From: Streptomyces sp. A 4/2
Lineage (GTDB): Bacteria; Actinomycetota; Actinomycetes; Streptomycetales; Streptomycetaceae
DNA length: 64,000 bases
Direction: 5' to 3'
Assembly (NCBI RefSeq): GCF_940670765.1
Contig: NZ_CALNVW010000010.1
Coordinates: 389,152-453,151 of the forward strand
Under the pieces are notes generated by a model, which saw only the letters and a program-made list of their open reading frames with translations, did not search any database and was not told the DNA's origin. Shown in pieces: positions 48,880 to 57,313 of the stretch; the stretch's first letter is position 1, and the number at the start of each line of letters is the position of its first letter. The translations under genes were made by a program, and so were the position numbers.

Positions 48880-50165
48880 CCGCGACCATGACCAAGACCC
48901 CGCCTCCGGCGGCTCCCCAGGCGGCGAACGCCAAGTCCGGCCGTTCCAAGCTCTCGCTCCCGAAGGTCCTGCTGATCATCGCGGGCGCCTTGATCCTGCT
49001 GTCGCTGGTACGCATCGTCACCGGCGCCGACCAGCTCACCTCCGAGGGCCAGATCAGCGCCTCGCTGGGGCTCGCCGTGCCGATCGGCCTCGCGGGCCTC
49101 GGCGGTCTGTGGTCCGAGAGGGCCGGTGTGGTCAACATCGGCCTCGAAGGCATGATGATCCTCGGCACCTTCGGCGCCGGCTGGATCGGCTGGCAGTCCA
49201 GCCCCTGGCTCGGACTCCTCGCGGGCATCACCTTCGGCATGCTCGGCGGGCTGGTGCACGGCATCGTCACCATCACCTTCGGTGTCGACCACATCGTGTC
49301 CGGTGTGGCGGTCAACCTCCTCGCGCTGGGCCTCACCCAGTACCTCGCCAAGATCTTCTTCAACCACGGCGACGCGGTGGCGGCGGGCGGCAACCCCAAG
49401 CAGTCCCCACCGGTCGACTCGCTGCCCAACGTCACGATCCCCGGGCTCTCCGACGGTCTGTCGTCCATCGAGAAGCACCACTGGTTCTTCGTCTCCGACC
49501 TGGCCGGCATCATCGGCGGCCTGGTCACCGACGTCTCGGTGCTGACGATCCTGGCCGTGCTGCTCTTCGTCGGCACCTGGTGGGTGCTGTGGAAGACCCC
49601 GTTCGGTCTTCGGCTGCGCTCCTGCGGTGAGAACCCGATCGCGGCGGAGTCGCTGGGCGTCAACGTCTACACGTACAAGTACGCGGCCGTCGCCGTCTCC
49701 GGCGGACTGGCCGGGCTCGGCGGCGCGTTCCTGGCGATGGTCCCCTCGCACATCTACCTGGAGAACCAGACCGGCGGCCGTGGCTACATCGGTCTCGCCG
49801 CGATGATCTTCGGTAACTGGCGTCCCGGCGGACTCGCCATGGGCGCGGGCCTGTTCGGCTTCTCCGACGCGCTCCAGCTGCGCAACGGCGGCGAGACCGT
49901 CCACGCGCTGCTGCTGCTCATCGTGGTGCTCCTGGCCCTGCTCGCCGTCTGGAAGCTGTACAAGAAGGCGATGCTCCAGGGCGTCATCAGCGCGGTCGTG
50001 GCCGTACTCATCCTGGTCTGGTACCTGTTGACCGATGATGTCCCGTCCGACTTCGTGGGCGCCACGCCGTACGTCGTGACCCTGCTGGTGCTCTCGCTCT
50101 CCGCGCAGCGGCTGCGGATGCCCAAGGCGGACGGCATGCGCTACCGGAAGGGCCAGGGCAAGTGA
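48876..50165 (+). CDS. ABC transporter permease (nucleoside import), second subunit
   Basis: A 429-residue BPD_transp_2 permease. Diagnostic segments are LAVPIGLAGLGGLWSERAGVVNIGLEGMMILGTFGAGWIGW, GIVTITFGVDHIVSGVAVNLLALGLTQYL, and GGLAGLGGAFLAMVPSHIYLENQTGGRGYIGLAAMIFGNWRPGG. It has a longer loop (about 150-200) and extra C-terminal helices compared with the first permease. Its ATG overlaps the first permease by 4 bases, and its stop overlaps the cdd GTG. Confidence 0.92.
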   Translation: MTATMTKTPPPAAPQAANAKSGRSKLSLPKVLLIIAGALILLSLVRIVTGADQLTSEGQISASLGLAVPIGLAGLGGLWSERAGVVNIGLEGMMILGTFGAGWIGWQSSPWLGLLAGITFGMLGGLVHGIVTITFGVDHIVSGVAVNLLALGLTQYLAKIFFNHGDAVAAGGNPKQSPPVDSLPNVTIPGLSDGLSSIEKHHWFFVSDLAGIIGGLVTDVSVLTILAVLLFVGTWWVLWKTPFGLRLRSCGENPIAAESLGVNVYTYKYAAVAVSGGLAGLGGAFLAMVPSHIYLENQTGGRGYIGLAAMIFGNWRPGGLAMGAGLFGFSDALQLRNGGETVHALLLLIVVLLALLAVWKLYKKAMLQGVISAVVAVLILVWYLLTDDVPSDFVGATPYVVTLLVLSLSAQRLRMPKADGMRYRKGQGK

Positions 50166-50551
50166 CACAGGTCGACTGGGATGTTCTGCGGGAGGCCGCG
50201 CGGGGCGCGATGTCCCATGCGTACGCCCCGTACTCGAAGTATCCCGTCGGCGTCGCGGCCCTGGTCGACGACGGGCGCACGGTCGTCGGCTGCAACGTGG
50301 AGAACGCCTCGTACGGCATCGGGCTGTGCGCCGAGTGCGGTCTGGTCTCCCAGCTCCAGGCGACCGGCGGCGGCCGGCTGACGCACTTCACCTGCGTGGA
50401 CGGTGCGGGCGCGGTACTCGTGCCGTGCGGGCGCTGCCGCCAGCTGCTGTACGAGTTCGGCGGGCCCGAGCTGCTGCTCGAAACCCCGGACGGGGTGCTG
50501 CCGCTCTCCGAGATGCTGCCGCAGGCGTTCGGCCCGCAGCATCTGAACTGA
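50162..50551 (+). CDS. cdd: Cytidine deaminase
   Basis: A 129-residue homotetrameric-type enzyme converting cytidine and deoxycytidine to uridine and deoxyuridine. Zinc ligands and catalytic Glu are in C56-A-E58 and P-C89-G-R-C92; NVENASYG binds the ribose. GTG at 50162 overlaps the permease stop by 4 bases, so import and deamination are translationally coupled. A large hairpin ends the operon. Confidence 0.96.
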   Translation: MTQVDWDVLREAARGAMSHAYAPYSKYPVGVAALVDDGRTVVGCNVENASYGIGLCAECGLVSQLQATGGGRLTHFTCVDGAGAVLVPCGRCRQLLYEFGGPELLLETPDGVLPLSEMLPQAFGPQHLN

Positions 50552-50555
50552 CGCG

Positions 50556-50597
50556 GTGTCCGTGGCCCTCCCACCGCGGTGGGAGGGCCACGGACAC
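50556..50597 (+). terminator. Strong terminator hairpin after cdd
   Basis: A perfect 20-bp inverted repeat (GTGTCCGTGGCCCTCCCACC with its complement) separated by only GC, giving a very stable hairpin 5 bases after the cdd stop. Confidence 0.9.
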
Positions 50598-50606
50598 CCC
50601 TTCTCT

Positions 50607-50618
50607 CTATGCGCGTAG
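50607..50618. promoter_or_regulatory. Nucleoside-regulon palindrome, site 3 (deoA promoter)
   Basis: CTATGCGCGTAG, extended as CTCTA-N6-TAGAG at 50605-50620. A good -10 (TAGAGT, 50616-50621) overlaps the right half. It lies about 130 bases before deoA. Confidence 0.7.
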
Positions 50619-50649
50619 AGTCGCGCGATACGCGCACGGCCACCTCCCG

Positions 50650-50718
50650 TCACGTACCCCGTCACGAACACCCTCACGTAGCCCCGTCACGTACACCTGT
50701 CACGTACTCCCTCACGTA
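50650..50718. repeat. Six imperfect 12-13 bp tandem repeats ahead of deoA
   Basis: TCACGTA (once TCACGAA) begins at 50650, 50662, 50674, 50687, 50700 and 50712, spaced 12, 12, 13, 13 and 12 bases, in the deoA 5' leader. It could be a protein-binding array, a leader RNA element or a simple slippage product. Confidence 0.8.
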
Positions 50719-50745
50719 TCCCTCGCCGGAAGGAACGCCAACTCC

Positions 50746-52029
50746 ATGGACGCCATCTCTGTCATCCGCACCAAGCGGGACCGGGGCGAACTGAGCCCCG
50801 AGCAGATCGACTGGGTCATCGACGCGTACACCCGCGGCGAGGTGGCCGATGAGCAGATGTCGGCGCTGGCCATGGCGATCCTGCTGAACGGCATGAACCG
50901 TACGGAGATCGCCCGCTGGACCGCTGCGATGATCAACTCCGGTGAGCGGATGGACTTCTCGGCCCTCTCCCGGCCCACCGCCGACAAGCACTCCACGGGC
51001 GGCGTCGGCGACAAGATCACGCTGCCGCTCGCCCCGCTGGTCGCCGCGTGCGGCGCCGCCGTGCCGCAGCTCTCCGGCCGGGGCCTCGGCCACACCGGTG
51101 GCACCCTGGACAAGCTGGAGTCCATCCCCGGCTGGCGGGCGCTGCTCTCCAACACCGAGATGATGGACGTCCTGGACTCGGTCGGCGCGGTCATCTGCGC
51201 GGCGGGCGACGGGCTGGCCCCCGCCGACAAGAAGCTGTACGCGCTGCGCGATGTCACCGCCACCGTCGAGGCCATCCCGCTGATCGCCTCCTCGATCATG
51301 TCCAAGAAGATCGCCGAGGGCACCGGCTCCCTCGTGCTGGACGTCAAGGTCGGCTCGGGCGCCTTCATGAAGAACCTGGCCGACGCCCGTGAACTGGCCT
51401 CGACGATGGTCGGCCTCGGCACCGATCACGGTGTCCGTACGGTCGCGCTGCTCACCGACATGGCGACCCCGCTGGGCCGCACCGCGGGCAACGCCCTCGA
51501 AGTGCGCGAGTCCGTCGAGGTGCTCGCCGGTGGCGGCCCCGCCGACGTCGTCGAGCTGACCCTCGCGCTGGCCCGCGAGATGCTGGACGCGGCCGGGCTG
51601 AAGGACGCCGACCCGGCCAAGGCCCTCGCCGACGGTACGGCGATGGACTGCTGGCGCCGGATGATCTCCGCCCAGGGCGGCGACCCGGACGCGGCCCTCC
51701 CGGTCGCCCGCGAGCAGCACGTCGTCACCGCCCCGTCGAGCGGTGTGCTGACCCGCCTCGACGCCTACGACATCGGCGTCGCCGCCTGGCGCCTCGGCGC
51801 GGGCCGGGCCCGCAAGGAGGACCCGGTGCAGGCGGGCGCGGGCATCGAACTGCACGCCAAGCCCGGCGACCGCGTGACCGAGGGCCAGCCGCTGCTGACC
51901 CTGCACACGGACACCCCGGAGAAGTTCGACTACGCGCTCCGGTCGCTGCCCGGCGCGTACGACATCGCCCCCGCGGACACCGCGTTCACGGCGAGCCCGA
52001 TCGTGCTGGACCGCATCGCCACCGCCTGA
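50746..52029 (+). CDS. deoA: Thymidine phosphorylase
   Basis: A 427-residue enzyme splitting thymidine or deoxyuridine with phosphate into base and deoxyribose 1-phosphate. The signature SGRGLGHTGGTLDKLESIPG holds the phosphate and base contacts; the N-terminal helical domain has YTRGEVADEQMSALAMAILLNGM, and KHSTGGVGDK binds phosphate. It follows cdd logically: deoxycytidine becomes deoxyuridine, then is phosphorolysed. It has its own promoter with a shared operator. A ribosome site GGAAGGAA lies 10 bases before the ATG. Confidence 0.95.
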   Translation: MDAISVIRTKRDRGELSPEQIDWVIDAYTRGEVADEQMSALAMAILLNGMNRTEIARWTAAMINSGERMDFSALSRPTADKHSTGGVGDKITLPLAPLVAACGAAVPQLSGRGLGHTGGTLDKLESIPGWRALLSNTEMMDVLDSVGAVICAAGDGLAPADKKLYALRDVTATVEAIPLIASSIMSKKIAEGTGSLVLDVKVGSGAFMKNLADARELASTMVGLGTDHGVRTVALLTDMATPLGRTAGNALEVRESVEVLAGGGPADVVELTLALAREMLDAAGLKDADPAKALADGTAMDCWRRMISAQGGDPDAALPVAREQHVVTAPSSGVLTRLDAYDIGVAAWRLGAGRARKEDPVQAGAGIELHAKPGDRVTEGQPLLTLHTDTPEKFDYALRSLPGAYDIAPADTAFTASPIVLDRIATA

Positions 52030-52043
52030 GGTCCCGTGCGGAC

Positions 52044-52076
52044 CGGCCGGGACCTGTTCAGGGCAGGTCCCGGCCG
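52044..52076. terminator. Bidirectional hairpin between deoA and ECF sigma gene
   Basis: A 13-bp perfect stem (CGGCCGGGACCTG and complement) with a 7-base loop, starting 15 bases after the deoA stop and overlapping the last six codons of the convergent sigma gene. Confidence 0.8.
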
Positions 52077-53047
52077 TCCAGCCGGGCGGGCAGGCCGAAG
52101 AGCGGGAACCAGCGTGCCGTGTCCAGGAACGCGTTCAGCCCGATGATCTTCCCGCCGGATATTTCGAGCACCTGGAGCGCCCACGGCTCGTGACCGCGGC
52201 CCGTCGCGCCCGGCCGGTACTGGCCGAACGCCGGGGTGCCGTTCGCTACGGTCGGCAGCAGCCGTGACCCCTTGCAGCCGATGCCCTGTTCCAGGTGCCA
52301 GGCGGCGATGTCGGCAGGGCCGCGCAGCCACAGGTCGAAGGGCGGCATCGAGAGCACCGCGTCCTCGTGGAGCAGCGCGGTGAGGGAAGCGATGTCGTAC
52401 CCCTCGAAGGCCGCCACGTACCGGTCGAGGAGCTTCCGCTGGTCCTCGTCGAGCGGATCCGCCGGGTCCGACGGTCTGATCTCCGTCGCGGACAGCGTCG
52501 AACGGGCCCTCTGGAGCGCGCTGTTGACCGAGGCGACCGTGGTGTCGAGCAGCTCGGCCACCTCGCTCGCCCGCCAGGCGAGCACCTCGCGCAGGATCAG
52601 CACCGCCCGCTGCTTGGCGGGCAGGTGCTGGAGCGCGGCCACGAAGGCGAGACGCACCGACTCCCGCGCCACCGCCGCCTCGGCCGGGTCCGCGGTGGAC
52701 GGCAACACCCGTCCGTCGGGGACCGGTTCGAGCCAGGTGGCCTCGGAGCGTTCATCGAGCACGGCCGTGGTCTGGGCCTGCGGGGCCGACAGATCCATCG
52801 GGCGGGCCCGTCTGCTGCCCGCGGCTCGCATGTCCAGGCAGACGTTGGTCGCGATGCGGTAGAGCCACGACCGCAGCGAGGACCGTCCCTCGAAGCGGTC
52901 GTAGCTCCGCCAGGCGCGGACCATCGTGTCCTGTACGGCGTCCTCGGCCTCGAAGGGGGAACCGAGCATCCGGTAGCAGTAGCCCGTCAGTTCGGTCCTG
53001 TGCCCCTCCAGGCGCACGTCGAGATCTGTCGCCGCGAGGTCGCTCAT
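52058..53047 (-). CDS. ECF sigma factor with C-terminal SnoaL-like domain
   Basis: A 329-residue sigma-70 family protein of the SigG/SigJ-like type. Region 2 is TELTGYCYRMLGSPFEAEDAVQDTMVRAWRSYDRFEGRSSLRSWLYRIATNVCLDMRA; region 4 is LQHLPAKQRAVLILREVLAWRASEVAELLDTTVASVNSALQRAR. From about residue 205 a SnoaL-like fold follows (LDRYVAAFEGYDIASLTALLHEDAVLSMPPFDLWLRG). In such sigma factors the fused domain replaces an anti-sigma factor and senses or modulates activity. No regulator gene is adjacent. Confidence 0.88.
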   Translation of the reverse strand: MSDLAATDLDVRLEGHRTELTGYCYRMLGSPFEAEDAVQDTMVRAWRSYDRFEGRSSLRSWLYRIATNVCLDMRAAGSRRARPMDLSAPQAQTTAVLDERSEATWLEPVPDGRVLPSTADPAEAAVARESVRLAFVAALQHLPAKQRAVLILREVLAWRASEVAELLDTTVASVNSALQRARSTLSATEIRPSDPADPLDEDQRKLLDRYVAAFEGYDIASLTALLHEDAVLSMPPFDLWLRGPADIAAWHLEQGIGCKGSRLLPTVANGTPAFGQYRPGATGRGHEPWALQVLEISGGKIIGLNAFLDTARWFPLFGLPARLDGRDLP

Positions 53048-53147
53048 CGGGTGTGCCCCCTGCTCGGAATCCTGATCGCACCAGCGATTCAGAAACTACC
53101 GGGGGCCACTGACAGTCGCTGTCCGGCCAACGGTCGTACGCCGGGCG

Positions 53148-53846
53148 TCAGGTGCCCGGCTTGCGCCCGTAGACGTAGACCTCGTCGCCCTTCTTGAGGA
53201 GGGACCAGTACTTCGCGGCACTGGTCTTGGTCATGTTCACGCAGCCGTGGGAGCCGGGCTGGTTCCACATGCTCACGCCCACCGAGTGGAACGCCTGGCC
53301 GCCGTCGAAGAACTGGCTGTAGGGCATGGCCACGTCGTAGAGCGAGGACACGTGGTTCTTGTCCCGCCAGTAGACCTTCTTGAGCCCGGTCCGGGTCTCG
53401 TAGCCGTTGCGGCCCGTGCGTACCGGCACCGGTCCGTACACCAGCTTCTTGCCGTCCTGGATCCAGCTCAGCTGCCGGGTCAGGTCGACGCAGGCGATAC
53501 GCCCCTTGTTCACCGGGCACGTGCCCGCCTTGTTCGGAGTCCTGCCCGCGGCCTGCTGCTGGGCCACCACCTTCATCACGCCCCAGGTGACCGACCCGGC
53601 GTAGCCGATGGTCGGGGTGATGCCGTGCGCGCTCTGGAAGGAGCGGATCGCCGTGCAGTCGGCTGCCGACTGCTTGCCGTCCACCGGCCGTCCCAGGAAC
53701 TTCTCCGCCTGCTTCTGGTACGGACCCGTGCTGGTCGTGCACGAGGCCGCCTGTGCGGGTGTCGCCCCGCCCAGGGCCATGGTCAGCGGCACCACCAGAG
53801 CGGTGATCCCGGCGGCCACGGCGCCTCTCCGTCGTATGTGTCCCAT
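53148..53846 (-). CDS. Secreted L,D-transpeptidase
   Basis: A 232-residue exported cell-wall enzyme. The signal (RRRGAVAAGITALVVPLTMALGG...AQA) is followed by a short peptidoglycan-binding-like region with three cysteines that may pair, then a YkuD domain with VDLTRQLSWIQDGKKLVYGPVPVRTG, HSVG and the active SHGCVNM (H200, C202). It lacks the lipobox and long Pro-rich spacer of the enzyme at 19914-20804, so the two probably act at different places. Confidence 0.9.
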   Translation of the reverse strand: MGHIRRRGAVAAGITALVVPLTMALGGATPAQAASCTTSTGPYQKQAEKFLGRPVDGKQSAADCTAIRSFQSAHGITPTIGYAGSVTWGVMKVVAQQQAAGRTPNKAGTCPVNKGRIACVDLTRQLSWIQDGKKLVYGPVPVRTGRNGYETRTGLKKVYWRDKNHVSSLYDVAMPYSQFFDGGQAFHSVGVSMWNQPGSHGCVNMTKTSAAKYWSLLKKGDEVYVYGRKPGT

Positions 53847-54048
53847 GCGTTCCGTCCCCTGTTTTCCGGGCGCCCCTCACCCGGGTGGATTCCCGAGGTG
53901 CTGGTGCCCGGATGCTGATTCCCCCGGTGCCGCGCGAACCGCGCGTCTTGTGAAGGAGACGGACGAAGAGGGGCAACCGTTGCACCCCGGGGGGAAACAG
54001 TCTTCGGCCGGGCCGCGCCCGCGTACGCCGTCCCGCCCCGCGTACCGC
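53847..54048. other. Intergenic region
   Basis: About 200 bases between the L,D-transpeptidase start and the MFS transporter stop. It must hold the L,D-transpeptidase promoter; no gene or strong hairpin was seen. Confidence 0.4.
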
Positions 54049-55329
54049 TCAGTGCCCTGCTGTGGCGGGCATCCGCCGGGTGGCTCGGGCGCTGTACGAC
54101 CCGTACAGCGTGACGGACACGACACCGAGCACCGCGAGCAGTCCCAGCGCCACCGTGCCCGCCCAGCCCGCCGAGTGGAAGGCGACAGCGCCGAGCGCGC
54201 CGCCCAGGCTGCTGCCCAGGTAGTACGCCGACTGGTAGAGCGCCGACGCCTGGGCGCGGCCCGTCTTCGCCGTACGGCTCACGGACGAGGAGGCGACGGC
54301 GTGCCCGGCGAAGAAGCCCGCCGTGATGAGGACGAGCCCCAGCAGTACCGCGGCGAGCGCGTCGGCCAGCGAGATCAGCAGGCCCGCCGTGGTCGCCGAC
54401 ACCGCGAGGTAGAGCGCGCCCCGGCGGCCCAGCCGGGCGACGAGCCGGCCGGCCGCGGCGGAGGAGACCGTACCGACCAGATAGACCAGGAAGATCGAAC
54501 CGACCAGTCCCTGCGGCAGGTTGAACGGTTCGCCCACCAACCGGTAGCCGATCACCGTGTAGACCGCGCCGAAGACCGTCATGAAGAGCGCGCCGATCGC
54601 GTACAGCCTGCGCAGCAGCGGGTCGCCGAGGTGGGCGGCGACGGTACGGCCCAGCGCGCGCGGGTTCAGCGGGGCCGGGTGGAAGTTGCGGGCCGGGGGG
54701 AGCAGCAGCCGGAAGACCACCGCGCACACCACGGCCATCAGCCCGATCGCCCCGAGCGCCGCCCGCCATCCCCAGGCCTGGGCCACCCACCCGGCGACGA
54801 TGCGCCCGCTCATGCCGCCGATGGAATTGCCCGCGACGAACAGTCCGATCGCGGCGACCAGCGCCTTCGGCCGTACCTCCTCGGCGAGGAAGGCCATCGC
54901 GGACGCGGGCAGCCCGGCGAGCGCGGCACCCTGCACGGCGCGCAGCGCGATCAGCCAGCCCAGGCTCGGCGCGAAGGGGACGAGCAGCCCGACCGCCACC
55001 GCGACCGTCAGCGAGGCCGTCATCATCGTCCGCCGTCCGAACCGCTCGGACAGGGCGCTCAGCGGCAGGACGAACAGGGCGAGACCGCCCGTCGCCGCGG
55101 AGACGGTCCAGCTCGCCCGGCTCGCCGCCCCGCCGAAGTCGGAGCTGATCGCGGGCAGCAGCGCCTGCGTGGAGTAGAGCAGGGCGAAGGTCGCCATTCC
55201 GGCGGCGAAGAGCGCGAAGCTCATCCGGCGGTAGCCGGGCCCGCCCGGGGCGAGCTGGAGCTGCGGGGGAGAGGACGGCGCGGCGGAGGCACTCACGGTG
55301 GTGAGTGCCCCGGTACTGGCAGGAGGCAT
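54049..55329 (-). CDS. MFS transporter (drug/metabolite exporter)
   Basis: A 426-residue, 12-helix major facilitator protein. The loop 2-3 motif is SALSERFGRRTMMTASL (G-x-x-x-D/E-R-x-G-R-R type), and a second copy in the C-terminal half is AGRLVARLGRRGALYLA. The N-terminal 25 residues are Ser/Ala-rich and cytoplasmic. Related proteins of the YnfM/arabinose-efflux type export small molecules. It is divergent from a LysR gene, which is likely its regulator. Confidence 0.88.
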   Translation of the reverse strand: MPPASTGALTTVSASAAPSSPPQLQLAPGGPGYRRMSFALFAAGMATFALLYSTQALLPAISSDFGGAASRASWTVSAATGGLALFVLPLSALSERFGRRTMMTASLTVAVAVGLLVPFAPSLGWLIALRAVQGAALAGLPASAMAFLAEEVRPKALVAAIGLFVAGNSIGGMSGRIVAGWVAQAWGWRAALGAIGLMAVVCAVVFRLLLPPARNFHPAPLNPRALGRTVAAHLGDPLLRRLYAIGALFMTVFGAVYTVIGYRLVGEPFNLPQGLVGSIFLVYLVGTVSSAAAGRLVARLGRRGALYLAVSATTAGLLISLADALAAVLLGLVLITAGFFAGHAVASSSVSRTAKTGRAQASALYQSAYYLGSSLGGALGAVAFHSAGWAGTVALGLLAVLGVVSVTLYGSYSARATRRMPATAGH

Positions 55330-55354
55330 ACGGCGAACGTAGGCCGGGTCCCTT

Positions 55355-55371
55355 CATGCGTCCAATGCATG
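55355..55371. promoter_or_regulatory. Dyad in the MFS/LysR divergent promoter
   Basis: CATGCGTCCAATGCATG: CATGC/GCATG half sites separated by 7 bases, in the 62-base gap between two divergent starts. It also contains a T-N11-A match as expected for LysR regulators. Confidence 0.55.
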
Positions 55372-55391
55372 GACCGGCGATAATCGTTCCC

Positions 55392-56363
55392 ATGGTGCAT
55401 GAGCAGAGGTCACGGGCCCGGCTGTCACGCAGCAGTTACGAAGAAGACATCAGTGACGAGGAAGACATCCGCCGCCTGCTCGCGCCGCGCCTCGCGTACT
55501 TCGAGGCGGTCGCCCGGCACGAACACGTCACCCGGGCCGCGCAGGAACTGTCGGTGCCGCAGTCCACCCTCTCGCGCGCCATGGTGAGGCTGGAGGCGGA
55601 TCTGGGCGTGGCCCTGTTCGCCCGCAGGGGCCGTACGGTCTCGCTGACGCCCGCGGGCCGGACGTTCCTCCGCACCGTCGAGCGGGCGCTCACGGAGGTC
55701 GGGCGGGCCGCCGACTCGGTACGGGCGGACGCGGATCCCACGGCGGGCCGGATCGCCTTCGGGTTCCTGCACACGCTGGGGTCCGAGACGGTTCCCGGGC
55801 TGATCCGGGCCTTCCGGGCGGACCATCCGCGGGTGCGTTTCCAGCTCGTGCAGAACTACGGCGAGGCGATGCTGAAGCGGTTGCGTGCCGGGGAACTCGA
55901 CCTCTGCCTCACCTCGCCGGTCCCCGACGCGCCCGGCCTCGTCGGGCGGCGGCTGGACGAACAGCGGCTGCGTCTGGTGGTCCCCGACGACCACCGGCTG
56001 GCCGCCCGCAGACGGATCAGGCTCGCCGAGGCCGCCGAGGAGACCTTCGTGACGCTGGAGCCGGGGTACGGACTGCGGCGCATCACCGACGACCTGTGCG
56101 CCGAGGCCGGGTTCACCCCGCGGATCGCCTTCGAGGGCGAGGAGGCGGAGACCCTGCGCGGCCTGGTCGCGGCGGGTTTGGGGGTGTCGCTGCTGCCACC
56201 GCCGGCGGTGGCGCGGCCCGGGGTGGTGGAGTTGACGGTGACCGCGCCCCGGGCCGTACGGGAGATCGGGGTGGCGTGGCTGGACGGGCATCCGGACACG
56301 GCCCCGGTGGCGGCCTTCAAGCAGTTCCTGCTGTCGCGGCGGGGGAAGCTGCTGCCGGAGTGA
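55392..56363 (+). CDS. LysR-family transcriptional regulator
   Basis: A 323-residue regulator. After about 30 polar residues the winged helix reads LAYFEAVARHEHVTRAAQELSVPQSTLSRAMVRLEADLGVALFARRGRTVSLTPAG, followed by the periplasmic-binding-protein-like effector domain (GRIAFGFLHTLGSETVPGLIRAFRADHP...). The ATG at 55392 is chosen because upstream starts would overlap the divergent promoter. It probably controls the MFS gene in response to an unknown compound. Confidence 0.9.
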   Translation: MVHEQRSRARLSRSSYEEDISDEEDIRRLLAPRLAYFEAVARHEHVTRAAQELSVPQSTLSRAMVRLEADLGVALFARRGRTVSLTPAGRTFLRTVERALTEVGRAADSVRADADPTAGRIAFGFLHTLGSETVPGLIRAFRADHPRVRFQLVQNYGEAMLKRLRAGELDLCLTSPVPDAPGLVGRRLDEQRLRLVVPDDHRLAARRRIRLAEAAEETFVTLEPGYGLRRITDDLCAEAGFTPRIAFEGEEAETLRGLVAAGLGVSLLPPPAVARPGVVELTVTAPRAVREIGVAWLDGHPDTAPVAAFKQFLLSRRGKLLPE

Positions 56364-56376
56364 GGAACCGCCCCTC

Positions 56377-56460
56377 CGGCGACCAGGGACCGGCGACCAG
56401 GGAGCAGTGATCGAGGGGCGGCGATCGGGGAGCGGCGATCGAGGGGCGGTGATCGAGCGG
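56377..56460. repeat. Six tandem 14-bp repeats
   Basis: Six adjacent 14-base units with consensus near CGGCGATCGAGGGG: two CGGCGACCAGGGA(C/G) units (56377-56404) then four CGGYGATCGRGG-type units (56405-56460). They fill the gap between the convergent LysR and hydrolase genes. Confidence 0.9.
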
Positions 56461-56473
56461 CGGGCCCCGGCGC

Positions 56474-57238
56474 CTACCGTCCCAGCGTCCGCCCGAACCC
56501 CGCGGCCAGCGGCATCCGCAGCCCCAGCGGCGGCGGCGCGGCGAACGCGTCGGCGACCGGTCTCGCGTACGCCCGCGAGAACAGTGCCCCCCGCACGAAG
56601 TCCGCTGCCAGCGCCACGACCTCGGCCCGGTGCTGGCGCAGCCCGTGGCCGTCCGAATGGACCTCGAAGCGGCAGGTGTCGCGGTTGGTCTTCTTCGCGC
56701 GTTCCGCCAGCCGGTAGGAGAGTTCGGGGTCCGAGCGGGCGTCCGTGGTGCCGTGCACGATCAGCACCTGACGGCCCACCAGCTGCTTCACCGGCTCCGG
56801 GTCCGCCGCCAGGTCGTCGTCGGGCAGCCAGGGGGCCAGGGCCAGTACGGACGTGACGGCGTCGTGGCCCGCCGCGTGCAGCGCGGCCCGGCCGCCCATA
56901 CCGTGCCCGGCCAGGCAGACGGGGACGTCGCCGTACCGCCGCACCACCTCGTCCACCGCCCAGGCCGCGTCCCGGGCGAGGTGCGCGTCGGTGCCGTTCC
57001 AGCCGCGGAAGCGGTAGCGGACGACATGCGCCGCGAGCCCGTCGTCCCGGGCCGCGCGGGCCAGCCGGCGGGCGGTGCGTTGCAGGGCGGCGTACGGGAG
57101 GGCGGAGGAACGGCGTCTGGAGACCGGGTCGCCGTCGGGGAGCAGCAGCACCACACCGCTGACCGCGACCGGCGCTCCGCTTGCCCCAACTGCCCGTCCC
57201 AGCCGGGCCTCCGGCAGGGCTGGTGCTTGCTGTGCCAT
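56474..57238 (-). CDS. Alpha/beta hydrolase-fold protein lacking the nucleophile serine
   Basis: A 254-residue soluble protein of the hydrolase fold. VVLLLPDGDPVS marks the oxyanion region. The nucleophile elbow reads CLAGHGMGGRAAL, so residue 113 is Gly where G-x-S-x-G should have Ser. The other members of the triad appear present: D166 in VHGTTDARSD and H198 in HSDGHGL. It may be a catalytically dead or repurposed fold. It is divergent from add across a 100-base promoter gap. Confidence 0.8.
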   Translation of the reverse strand: MAQQAPALPEARLGRAVGASGAPVAVSGVVLLLPDGDPVSRRRSSALPYAALQRTARRLARAARDDGLAAHVVRYRFRGWNGTDAHLARDAAWAVDEVVRRYGDVPVCLAGHGMGGRAALHAAGHDAVTSVLALAPWLPDDDLAADPEPVKQLVGRQVLIVHGTTDARSDPELSYRLAERAKKTNRDTCRFEVHSDGHGLRQHRAEVVALAADFVRGALFSRAYARPVADAFAAPPPLGLRMPLAAGFGRTLGR

Positions 57239-57313
57239 GACGGAACAGTCTCAGAAGCCGAGGTGTACTCCACCCGTCGGAACGGTCACTGTTACATATC
57301 GACCAGGCGCGAT

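Noticed and set aside
50650..50718. AfsQ1 boxes in the deoA leader
   Set aside because: The GTCAC elements are separated by 7 or 8 bases, not the 6 required by the AfsQ1 consensus.
53608..55383. 591-codon frame antisense to the MFS transporter
   Set aside because: Arg/Gln/Gly-rich shadow; the MFS protein on the other strand has clear helices and motifs.
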